Shown here: positions 22,163 to 31,958 of the stretch, piece by piece | Layout of the letters: each line of letters begins with the position of its first letter | Numbering within the stretch: position 1 is the first letter of the stretch | Source: Rhodosorus marinus | Taxonomy: Eukaryota > Rhodophyta > Stylonematophyceae > Stylonematales > Stylonemataceae | Assembly: GCA_029953675.1 (NCBI GenBank) | Contig: JAMWBK010000003.1 | Coordinates: forward strand, 62,001 to 126,000 | DNA length: 64,000 nt | Direction: 5' to 3' | Program-made: the position numbers and the translations under genes | The notes under the pieces: generated by a model | Database searches by the model: none | What the model was told of the DNA's origin: nothing | The model's input: the letters and a program-made list of their open reading frames with translations, nothing else

Positions 22163-22557
22163 GAACCAGAATCAGAACAGTTCATGTTGTTCTACCGGAA
22201 TCAAATGGAAATGTACACGGAGCGGCTGTCGGATGAGATTTGAGGTCGACCAAATTTCAGAACCAGAATCAGAACAGTTCATGTTGTTCTACCGGAATCA
22301 AATGGAAATGTGTACACGGAGCGGCTGTCGGATGAGATTTGAGGTCGACCAAATTTCAGAACCAGAATCAGAACAGTTCATGTTGTTCTACCGGAATCAA
22401 ATGGAAATGTACACGGAGCGGCTGTCGGATGAGATTTGAGGTCGACCAAATTTCAGAACCAGAATCAGAACAGTTCATGTTGTTCTACCGGAATCAAATG
22501 GAAATGTACACGGAGCGGCTGTCGGATGAGATTTGAGGTCGACCAAATTTCAGAACC
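22163..22557. repeat. Tandem array of a 97-bp unit, four copies
   Basis: Units start at 22163, 22260, 22359 and 22456, each at GAACCAGAATCAGAACAG. Three are 97 bp and the second is 99 bp because of an extra TG. The copies are otherwise almost identical, so the array is young. A fifth copy begins and breaks off at 22553-22557. Open frames through the array are by-products of the repetition. It lies about 700 bp upstream of the cysteine-rich gene. Confidence 0.9.
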
Positions 22558-23026
22558 ACCGGCGGATTGATTTTTCTGTGTGTTGGGGGCCGTAAGCCTC
22601 TTGAGTGTACGGATCCGGATTCTTAGGAGAGAATCTAGCTTTGGATGGACAAAGACGATAGGCGAATTTTCAGATTGGCCAACTGCGTTGATGATCATCA
22701 ACTAATGAACGAGCACAAGACAATTTTAGAGGGATATCGCCGAGGCGCGTCATGCGCTGAGAATTAGATGGAGGGGAGCAGACAAGGGGGGGGGGTTCAT
22801 GTGAGTATTATTGCGCGATAGCTGCTTGGCGGTGCTGCGACATTGACACATTAAGGGTGGGGCCCTCCCGGTCGGTTTTTGTTTTGAGATGTACATCCAC
22901 AACGTGAGAAGTGATTGGCGCCGGTGTTGGTTTCGCGAGGCTCAAGCGCCTTGCCGTCGAACAAGAAAAAAGTGTTTATTTTTTTATATTCGCCCTCATA
23001 GCCAGTCAAACTCGAGGCGGATAGAA
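22558..23026. other. Interval without a recognised gene
   Basis: There is no supported coding region. A G9 run lies near 22788. This stretch would hold the promoter of the downstream cysteine-rich gene, but I see no clear TATA box. Confidence 0.3.
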
Positions 23027-23075
23027 TGAATGAAGAATGAATCTGTAATCTGTTTATTCGGAGACTCAATGGGTT
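23027..23075 (-). repeat. Orphan family B-like 3' terminus
   Basis: GAATGAATGAAGAATGAATC followed by TTTATTCGGAGACT resembles the reverse complement of the family B tail (ATTCATTC plus CAGTCTCCGATTAAAC). No coding part remains. Confidence 0.4.
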
Positions 23076-23247
23076 TCAGTCTATTGAGTTTGGCGAGTAT
23101 ATGTAAAGCGTCCGTATGTACTGGGAGGTAGCGTGTGCTCGTGCAGTGCAAGCAAGGCGGATTACAAGCTGTGGACTGAACGTGTCGGGCAGAACATTAA
23201 TCGATTACGCGATTGAGATGTCTGCGTCTGCCTTTGTCTTTGGAAAC

Positions 23248-26200
23248 ATGCACCGATTCGCAGCGTTCGTGCTGATGAGCATGGTCGTTTTAAAGCTTAC
23301 CGCGGGTGCCACGACATGTGACGCAGACCCTAAAAAGGGTTTGTTTGGTTACGAGGGTGCGTGCTTTGCTCTTCTCGATGGTGATGGTGTTAAACACGGG
23401 GAGGTCTGTACCTCCACTGTTCTTAGAACAAAGGGAATGTGCCTTCGCGCCAAGTTCACCGTCGAGAACACGGATTCATCATTATTGAAGCTGAGGGGAG
23501 GGCTCCACAAGAAAGGAGACCCCGTCACGAGAAAATGGTCGAGGTATACCCGCAAGCGAACTGTGGCCAGCCTGAATTCACCGTATCTTCCCAATGCCAG
23601 CCTTGCCTTCTGTCCGAGCCAAATCTCCGTGCTAGAGATACCATGCTGCGGATCGGATCTCGAATTCCTCGGATTTGCGGTGATTTCTGTGCCCGGACCT
23701 GACTCAGATTCTGACCGAATGCAAGTAAAGGCATATGTCAGTCCTCAAACGACCACTGCTGAAGACATCTGCCGCGAAAGGAAATCAGGAGGAGGCCGAG
23801 ATGAGTTTCTCTGCACTTTGAAGCTGACCTGTGATAGTTGCCCTAAGAGTGCATGCAGTGACAGCGGCATGTGCGTTAGTCTGGGGAATTACGCGTGCGG
23901 TGACCTGGAGGTAAAACCAAAGTCTCCGTTCGCTTTCACCAATGCGGGCACCCTCTGATAAAAATATGATTGGACTCACTTGTTTCTTCAGGAAGTGTTT
24001 ACGGATCCCGATACTGGTGCTTGTGGATGTAGATGCGACCCCAGCAAAAATGATGTATGCGTTGATGGGAATAACAGCTGCGTAGAGCTTTCAGACTTTG
24101 AATCACACTCATGTAGTTCCTCCGAGGCATGCCCGCACAAAACTCGTCACACACGAGGAAGTACATGAACTAAACGTTTACATCATCCTCTCAGGTTGGC
24201 GGCATAGACCCATCTGACAATTCTTGTCAGTGTGAAGAGGTGACGTGCGAAGAGAACGAATGCTTTGACCCAATCCAGGGATGCCTTAGTCTCGAATCCT
24301 CTGCGTTTTGCGATGCGGTAAGCGACACTGATCCTCGACTGGACTCTTTTGGCGGGTGCACTCCTCGCTGAACAAACATTCCCCGCCTTACGATGATTTT
24401 TGTGTAGCTGGCGCCAGGTTCACTTTTGTACAAGGACGACGATGGCAATTGTTCCTGCTGTCCACAAGGCTCATGTGTCTCTGTTGGTTCGAATGCAGGC
24501 GATTCGGATGCGGGCGGTATCAAGTGTATTACTGAAGCTGATTTCGGATTGGATTGTATGTTTTCCGTAAGTACCTTCGAGCAACATCATTCTCCCTTTC
24601 TTCTCCATTGGACGGTCATGGCGTGGGCGTGTCTGGGGTATCTCAGATGGTTGCTGAAAGGTCTGACCTGCTGAACTCGTTTGGTGGTTCCTCTTAACAC
24701 AGTCCGCTATTACCGACTCTGAAGGGCTATGTCAGTGTTGTACTGCGCATCCCGACCACTGCTTCGACACTGATCAACAACGGTGTGTGGGAGTTGTGGA
24801 GAGGAAAGTAGTTTGTGATGCTGAAGCCGCAGCCGATCCGTTCGGGCGTCAGGTGAGACTGCCTTTGACAAATTCCATTCACTCAACTTCGGAAATCAAT
24901 TCGTGAATTTCGCAGTTGAAAATCTGCGAATATTCCTGGGCGGTCTTCTCGATTTCCTTCCCCGAATCCTCCAACCTGTGCCCCATGGAGGACTGGGACT
25001 CACATAACACTGTTTGCGCCTTACCTCTATTTCAGTTCGAGCCTGCCAAGAACGCCGGAGCCTGCGAGTGTTGCTCAGGTGTTGGACAGAATGGGAATTC
25101 TTGCGTCGATGCTGATCAACAATGCGTCTCACGCCAAGCTTTTTCGAGCACCAACTGCAACGGACTTTTTCCACACACCGACGCGTCCGGCAACTGTGGA
25201 TGCTGCAGAACTTCGGTTGGCGAGGACCAGTGCATCACTTTCGGGCAATGCTTCGACAATGACAAGTTTGCTGCCGAGTTTTGCAGTTCAGGATTCGCTG
25301 AGCCGGACGAGAATGGGTTTTGCCATTGCGTTTCTAGATGCCCAGTCGATCAATGCGTGGACGATAGTGACACCTGCGTGTCAGTGTCATCAGATAGCGC
25401 AAAAGCGACCTGCGCAAGCTCGCCGAAAATCCCGCAACACTTCGTAAGTTTTAGACCATTCATTATGCTCAAAATCCATGTACTTCAAACTGACCGCGAA
25501 ATCCACTCTTGTGCCGTTTCCAGGTTGCAGTAAAGAATGAAAACACGGAAAGATGTGAGTGCTGCGGGGCGGACCCTAGCAACTGTGTGAACTTGGACGG
25601 TGGAATAGATAATGCAACCTGTGTCAGCACTTCAGCGTACTCGTCAACTACGTGCAGCAGCTCTGAGGTGAGAATACTGAGCAAAAATTTGTTTTTTTGT
25701 CTGGCCCGATTGTCCATGCACCCTTCTCATTCAGGTGTTCCGTGAACCTGCTGTTTTTGGTGAAAGCAGGTAGTATTCACTGACGGTGGTCAATGCGGTT
25801 GTTGTAAAGTTGCTGGTGATTCCGCTGACTCTTGTTTCCTGCCTGGCGAGACTGGTTCATCAAGGCAGTGTACCAAGTTGGCGGACTTCAAAAGTCCGAG
25901 CTGCGGGAATCCCTACGCGGATGTACAACAAAATTATGAATGCCGCTGTTGTGATTCCGTTGATAATTGCGTCACGCCGAATGGTGAATGTCAGCCAATT
26001 GCGTCCGGCAGCGCAGTGTTCCTCACCTGTCCCGGTTTTTCGGTAAGGAAGACAACACAGAGAAATGAAAAGGGTTCTTGAATCGTGCGGTCCTTTCTTG
26101 AGAGCTAACTGCGAACGGAATCACGTTTTCCATGTACCCTTATACGCAAACAGCAAGGTATCGTGTTCTTAGATGAAGATGAGCCAGGAAAGTGTCAGTG

Positions 26201-26836
26201 TTGCGGGGACCACGAGAACACCTGCATTAATTTCAGGACCAACTCCTGTGATACTCTTGATAGGTTTGCCAAATTGTTTTGCCACCCCGACGCGGTATGT
26301 CTTTCCTCTTGTATAGGAAAAAATTTCCTACGCATATCAATCAATCCTCATACGTATCTGACCTCTTCCATCTCCTTCCTCTAATCACCTACTGTATCCA
26401 CGACACAGATACCTTTCATTGCGAAGAGCACTGGAGCTTGCTCGTGTCTCGATTGTCCTGAAGACCATTGCATGGAACCAGCGACCGGTACATGTCAAAC
26501 GTGCCTGTGGCGTAAATACATAACCACGCAACAGACACCTCACGTTCTAACGGCCACTGGAGATTGCTGGTGTGTCGGTTGTCCTGAAGACCATTGCATT
26601 GAACCAGTGGCCGGTACATGTGAAAGGCTTGAGGACTGGGGAAATAATAATGCATGCGCTGTAAGTGTAGAGCAGATGAGCTCCCTTCTCGACGGCAACC
26701 GTATCAATTACGGGGGAAATTGCCCCTACCTTGGTTTTCGCTCATCTGATCATCTGACCATTCTGTTGTTCTTCTGCATCAGACTGTGAGGTTAGATGCG
26801 CATGGTCAGTGTACTTGCGCCCTCGGACCGATCTGA
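23248..26836 (+). CDS. Secreted cysteine-rich modular protein, 11 exons
   Basis: I predict exons 23248-23910, 23992-24126, 24195-24317, 24408-24566, 24703-24852, 25036-25443, 25524-25667, 25770-26042, 26154-26294, 26409-26660 and 26783-26836, giving 833 residues. Every exon length is a multiple of three, so all ten introns are phase 0. Nine introns are GT-AG and one (24127-24194) is GC-AG. Residues 1-20 (MHRFAAFVLMSMVV...) look like a signal peptide. A start at 23218 is possible. A unique region of about 190 residues is followed by about 14 modules with the pattern GxCxCC, then a gap, C[VIF], a gap, C and a final C. I do not recognise the module. It is probably extracellular, for example cell wall or matrix. 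Confidence 0.8.
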
Positions 26837-27035
26837 CGATCGCAAAGCACATGGCAGAGAATCAGTTGGCAAAGCGATCGGAAACGGTCCATCTCTGGTC
26901 CATCTCTGCACCCGCGCGGGGATTCGCAGCCTTCGCTCTTTGCCTATCCTAGCTTGCAACAATAAATAATGCAAATTTCATCTTCAAAACAAGTAGTGGT
27001 TACCTTTGTAGAATGCAACCCTTCAACTTAATTGG
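26837..27035. other. Short spacer between cysteine-rich gene and copy B2
   Basis: No gene seen. AATAAATAATGC near 26962 could serve as a polyadenylation signal for the upstream gene. Confidence 0.35.
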
Positions 27036-27907
27036 CAATACGAACGAATGGTTTAATCGGAGGCTGAAAAAAAAAACCCCGAGGGGAAAAAAAGACTAAG
27101 CGCGGCGAAGTACTCGCGCCTCCAACATCAAAGCGGCATTCATGCGCCACAGCAGGAAACTTAAGCGGGTAAACAACGATTGAAGACGGTCAGGGCGTTC
27201 GCGGAACAACTCCCGAAGCCAGCGAGAACCAACAGAGTCCATGAACCCAAAGCACTCAATGATCAGGGGTACCAAGCGATGTGCTAGTGCCGAAGCACGA
27301 ACACCAGGGGAAGACAAAGCCCCCGCGTATTTGATCTCTTTGCGGCGTCTCATGCTGGCGGCGGCAGATCCACGGCGCTCCCCCGCAGCCGGGAGATAAC
27401 GACTAGCTTGAGGGTTAGGAACAGCAAGATCAACGTATGTGGTACGGCGGCTGTCGTCACAGGTGATCACCAGGTCGGCTACACGGCGTTCATCATTTTG
27501 AAAGTCCGCGACGGGTAAAGGTTTCTCACGTTCGATTTCCAGACCGGCTTGCCGGACTATAGGCCGAAGTTCCCGGTATAACAGGTTCAAGATCCGTGTA
27601 TGGCGGCGGGTTCGAGCACCTTTCACCGCCGGGCAACTAGCGAGCAGGTGGGCGCCAAAATCTGCGTTGTCGTCAGTCTGAGAGCAGAGAGGGCACGACG
27701 AACCCATCTCGTACGGCCAAGGGGGCTGATGTAAGCCGAGGTATAAGCGCAGTGAAGTACGCACTTCGAAATCCGACAGTGTGAGTGGCGGAAAGGCTGG
27801 TACGGTCATGAGCCACTGAGAGCTAATAACCCCTCCAAGACTACGTAGGCGGGCGCGAGCGCGGGAAGATGAGACCATCTGCGCGAGGAGTCGGCCATAT
27901 GCAGCAC
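27036..27907 (-). mobile_element. 5'-truncated family B copy (B2)
   Basis: The minus-strand frame 27905-27096 is almost identical to the last 270 residues of B1 ORF2, from the AAYGRLLAQMV segment through the CCHC finger and endonuclease to the end (EARVLRRA). It closes with the family B tail at 27040-27075. The 5' break at about 27907 is typical of incomplete reverse transcription. It has no RT domain. Confidence 0.88.
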
Positions 27908-27929
27908 ATTGGCAATAAGCGCAGTCGCG

Positions 27930-28195
27930 CATGTTAAGAACGTAGGCTTATGCTCTGCGCAAGACGTAAAAGGAAACTAGGGACTAGGGAGACGAGCATG
28001 TAAAATCCCAGGCGGCGGATGCGAGCCTCGGCGAGCATGTTGCTAGAATACCGCCATAGAGCAACAATTAAACGGCGCAGGAGCACCAGATATTCCTCAG
28101 GATGCTCGATAACTCCAGCCACTCCAAGCTTGATTTTTTGAGGTGCCCAAAGCTTTCCACAATGAAAGGCTGGAGCCTGTGAGACCGGCCCTGTC
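27930..28195 (-). pseudogene. Family A-like 3' end fused behind family C
   Basis: The minus strand encodes YLVLLRRLIVALWRYSSNML and AEARIRRLGF, matching the end of family A ORF2. The upstream side has the AGGCTCCAGCCTTTCATTGT segment of the same family. It directly follows the inverted family C arm at 28202, forming a junction of two families. No frame is long enough to be functional. Confidence 0.7.
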
Positions 28196-28201
28196 TGGGG
28201 T

Positions 28202-29157
28202 TAGACTTGGCTATGGAAGCGACAACGCGGACTCACCGACGCTCTGTGGCTGGCGATCTTCCAGGGGACGAAACCGGCACCTCTCGCCTGACTCTCCAAG
28301 CAGCTACAGGAGTCCAACAGGGAGATCCACTGGGGCCGGTGCTACACGCACTATCCCTGGCGCCCTTTCTAAGAGCGTTGCGAGCCAAGTTCCCAACGAA
28401 ACGATTGTTGCTATCCACGACGATATCATGATATTCGGGCCGCTACAAGCCTTGAAGGCATCCCTGGCATGGGGAAAAACTGTGCTCCCCTCTCTTGGAG
28501 CACGTCTGCAACTCGGCAAGTGCACTGTGTACGGGCGAACACTAACTACCACGCGAGTGGTCAACCATGAGATTCCTGGAGTCCAAGTGACCAGAGACGG
28601 AGTCACCATCCACTCGATACCGATAGGCAGCCGAGAATATGTCGAACAGGAGTGCCGGGGGCTGCAAAATAAGCATGAGAAACTCTTTGAGGAAATTGCC
28701 AAGCTCCCACAACCGGACATATTCTCGGCTGCCTATCGGTATCGAGTGGATGGTGACTCCGTCTCTGGTCACTTGGACTCCAGGAATCTCATGGTTGACC
28801 ACTTGCATGGTAGTCAGTGTTCGCCCGTACACAGTGCACTTGCCGAGTTGCAGACGTGCTCCAAGAGAGGGGAGCACAGTTTTTCCCCATGCCAGGGATG
28901 CCTTCAAGGCTTGTAGCGGCCCGAATATCATGATATCGTCGTGGATAGCAACAATCGTTTCGTTGGGAACTTGGCTCGCAACGCTCTTAGAAAGGGCGCC
29001 AGGGATAGTGCGTGTAGCACCGGCCCCAGTGGATCTCCCTGTTGGACTCCTGTAGCTGCTTGGAGAGTCAGGCGAGAGGTGCCGGTTTCGTCCCCTGGAA
29101 GATCGCCAGCCACAGAGCGTCGGTGAGTCCGCGTTGTCGCTTCCATAGCCAAGTCTA
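28202..29157. repeat. Near-perfect inverted repeat, 442-bp arms with 72-bp spacer
   Basis: The arms are 28202-28643 and 28716-29157. They are reverse complements with three mismatches that I could count, all near 28548-28560. The arms carry the middle of family C ORF2, from before RT motif B to after the catalytic box. The spacer 28644-28715 continues the reading of the left (plus-strand) copy (ECRGLQNKHEKLFEEI). The left copy is therefore longer and is joined tail-to-tail to the right copy at 28716. Confidence 0.9.
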
Positions 29158-30359
29158 TACACCGGTGCAAGCTCCGGGAAGTGCTCGTCCACCAGTTGCT
29201 TGGCGAGGCGTCGGTCGATGCGATTAAAGGCATTCTCCAGGTCTAGCCGAAGGACCACCGAATCGGGTTCGCATAACAAATGGGCCTGGATCGCGTGAAG
29301 TGAGCGTTCGCACCCGCCACTTACTCCAATACCCAGTTTTAAGGGCACCAGGAGCTCACGCACCCTGTCCATAACCGCTTGAAGAGTCCATTGCGTTGCT
29401 ACCTTGCGCAAAACTTCTGGTACTCCGATAGGGCGAACTCCGGGATGTTCCTGCGGCACTGAACCCTTGTTAGGCTTCGCGAACGGCAGGAGTCGACTGC
29501 TGCGAAGGGCGCGGGTCAGAGCCGGGGAAAATTTCTCCGGAGCGGTCGCCAGTTGTCGCAATACACGAATCAACGCCACTTGCGTCTGTTGAGTTGCACC
29601 TTGGAGGTGTTCTGCGCGGAGACCGCTAGGTCCTGGGCTCTTGCCCTGAGGAAGACGTGCCACGATCGACATGAGGCCTTCGTCGGCTGCTTTTCTTGAA
29701 TCCCACCGCCGCTTAAGTGTTTCGGTATTCAGAGCGAGCAAAGATTCCAGGGCTTTTGCAATCTCGTCTGGTAAGTCACCTTCCGCCGGGTCGGGAAAGA
29801 GCGCTTGTAGTTGTCTCCACGTAGCCGCGGTAAAAGGTGCCATTTCGGTGGCCTGTAGGCTCCGAGCTGCGCCTGAAGGGCGGCCAAGGTGTGCTAGTTT
29901 CAACGCTCGCTTGTGGCGCCCGAGATGCTGGCGTCGAACCGCTTCAGCTCCTTGGGCAGTAGTATGCGACAGCATAGACGCCTTGTCCTCTAGAGCGCTC
30001 CAGACCGTAGAGAATTCTCCTTCAAGCACGTGCGATACCTGAATGCCAACATCAAGTGCAGAGTGTCCAAGGACAAGGCCTGGAAGTCCGACAAGAAGCA
30101 GGCTGGCGTTTGTTGGTGCGGTGCTCTCCATAGAGAGCTGTAATGCAGCACGGAAGAGGCAGCTCCATGTATGGACCTGGCCGCGTGGCACAAATCGCCG
30201 TGTGGGAACCGGGCAGTGTGTAAGGCGCGTCCACTGCCTGCCTCCTTCCGTGACGTCGTCGACGAAGAAGACGCTCCACCGTCTGATCCAGTCTTGACGA
30301 TCCGAGAAGAACAAAGGCTCGTCGCGGCGTCGTTTGATTCCCGAACGTCTGCTCGGCAT
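28716..30359 (-). pseudogene. ORF2 of C1: reverse transcriptase, truncated by inverted duplication
   Basis: The start ATG at 30359 overlaps the ORF1 stop as TAATG. RT motifs are GKSPGPSGLRAEHL, LDLENAFNR (motif A), GVQQGDPLGP (motif B, in a shifted frame at 28928-29233) and AIHDDIMIFG (catalytic). Two compensating frameshifts around motif B keep an open frame of about 600 codons but replace the functional sequence there. Past 28716 the frame runs into the inverted copy. There is no CCHC finger or endonuclease, so it is dead. Confidence 0.85.
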
Positions 30360-31816
30360 TATTGCGCTGGGTTTTCCTGGCTCTCCTGCGTGTCCATCGC
30401 GTGATGGTTGCCGTCAAGGGCAACCTGTGTCACAGTGGTATCCTGTGGAGTCTCCACGGATGCCGGAGTCATCTCAGTATCCGGTGCCGTGTCATCGGCG
30501 GATACTCGCGAGCGCTTCTGTTGAGGTGGCTCCGGAAGGTTGCAGAGGAGCTCCGCATGGGGATTGTCCTCGTGTGCTGCGTTCTCAGGTACTTGGGAAG
30601 TCGCGCTGGTCTCAACCGGGGCGTAGTTGACGCGGCAGCCCGTGGGACAGTTGGTCCCACGGTCTGCCTGTACATCCCCTGGAAAGGGCGAGGCTTCAGG
30701 GTCTGCGTTCGAAGCGGCTGCAGGTCCAGGGGGTTCCGCGCACTCCCCAGGTACCTCAGGCGGATGTTTTCTGGCTTTTAGGAGCTCTAGTCGTCCCTTC
30801 AGATACTCGTAGAGCGCTGCGAGAGTGTGGAAGGAGAGTTGTCGCCTGCGGATCCTCGAACGAATGCGGATAAGCTGCTCGATGGCCCGCTTCAGCGTGT
30901 GGGCAGCGATATCCCCGGGAGCGATGGTCTGACGTTCGAGGTAACCCAGAAGGTTGTCTGGGTCCAGCGCCTGGCCAGTGTAAAGGCTTAATTGTCGGTC
31001 GGCGTGTCGTTGTGTGAAGGATCCGAAAATCCCAGTCCGGAAAACTCCTCGGGAGATGGCACTTTGGAGAATCGGAATTGCGTCTGGATGGCACAGCAGG
31101 CAGGCATGGGAGGCAATAAAGTCCACATGCGCCACATAAGAGCTGGGCATACCCAGTGCTCTGCAAAGAACCGTTGCAAAGTCCGCAGGGGCCACCTCAT
31201 CCAGCCTTGTAGAGCCCTCCCCGATGGCTGGGAATGCCTCCGCATAGTGTCCTAGATCCCGGACACCAGTCCCTCCCTGGGGTGCAGGGAGCCGGGTTCC
31301 TAAATCATGGACGTCATAACTTCCTGGCAGTCGACCGTTACGGTAACGAGTTTCGGGGCTGAGGTGGTTGCCTACGGCCTGTCGCGGGAGATCATGCGGA
31401 GATGGTGCAGAATTCGTAGTAGCGGCTCCACCTTCCCACATACCCGGTTTCCGGGACAACTCCGTAAGGCGTCCGGTGACGCCTTGCAGCTCTTGCGAGC
31501 TGTTGACCCGCGAGTACAGTTGAAAAACTGCTTTGTAGAAGTCTGTAATTTCGGACGCAGCGATGCCCTGATCCTGGTAGCATCTGTCGAAGCTACGCAG
31601 TTGATGCAAGAATGTGGCTGACGGGTCGGTTGCGGCTGCAGACTCGGTCCGCGTTCTTGCTTGAACATCGCCTGCTTGTGGTGCTGTCGGTGCCTCCTGC
31701 ACGTCGCCATCAGACTGGTGCTGGTGCCTTTGCAAAACTTCCCGGGTGCCCGAGGGGTCCGGGCCCTGAATGACAAGAGGTTCGGGGTACGGCCCGCGTA
31801 CCTCCCTCACAATCAT
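30359..31816 (-). CDS. ORF1 of C1, intact, no recognised domain
   Basis: This is an open 485-residue protein with a real ATG at 31816 and a TAA at 30359-30361 that shares its last base with the ORF2 start. The N-terminal part has a CYQDQGIAASEITDFYKAVF segment that recurs in family D. The core has YVAHVDFIASHACLLCHPDA and SAISRGVFRTG, homologous to the ORF1 core of families A, B and D. A basic helix-like stretch (RIRSRIRRRQLSF) follows, then an acidic, Pro-rich tail. I see no known RNA-binding domain. Confidence 0.8.
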   Translation of the reverse strand: MIVREVRGPYPEPLVIQGPDPSGTREVLQRHQHQSDGDVQEAPTAPQAGDVQARTRTESAAATDPSATFLHQLRSFDRCYQDQGIAASEITDFYKAVFQLYSRVNSSQELQGVTGRLTELSRKPGMWEGGAATTNSAPSPHDLPRQAVGNHLSPETRYRNGRLPGSYDVHDLGTRLPAPQGGTGVRDLGHYAEAFPAIGEGSTRLDEVAPADFATVLCRALGMPSSYVAHVDFIASHACLLCHPDAIPILQSAISRGVFRTGIFGSFTQRHADRQLSLYTGQALDPDNLLGYLERQTIAPGDIAAHTLKRAIEQLIRIRSRIRRRQLSFHTLAALYEYLKGRLELLKARKHPPEVPGECAEPPGPAAASNADPEASPFPGDVQADRGTNCPTGCRVNYAPVETSATSQVPENAAHEDNPHAELLCNLPEPPQQKRSRVSADDTAPDTEMTPASVETPQDTTVTQVALDGNHHAMDTQESQENPAQ

Positions 31817-31958
31817 CTTCGGACTCTCTTACGAACTTTTCCTTTTGTCTTCCCCCGTACTACCCCAGACCCCGTAACCGTAAACTTTACTGGGCCCTTT
31901 ATATACACATTAGCTGAACTATCTCAGCTTGATTTTTGCACTTTGTTTTATGGTTTTA

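Larger units (their letters stand above)
28716..31830 (-). mobile_element. Family C non-LTR retrotransposon (C1), 3' part lost
   Basis: ORF1 (31816-30359) is intact. ORF2 starts at 30359 and is homologous until about 28716, where the inverted copy begins. Its finger and endonuclease are therefore missing. The proteins are related to family D and more distantly to A and B. Upstream (31890-31900) a TATATAAAGGG stretch and a GCCCAGTAAAG motif like the family A tail unit are present. Confidence 0.85.

Noticed and set aside
22233-22536. Open frames within the 97-bp tandem array
   Set aside because: They are products of the repetition, end at the same word in every unit and have no protein-like features.
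28542-30359. Reading the 605-codon family C frame as an intact reverse transcriptase
   Set aside because: RT motif B lies in another frame between two compensating shifts, and the last part runs into the inverted copy.
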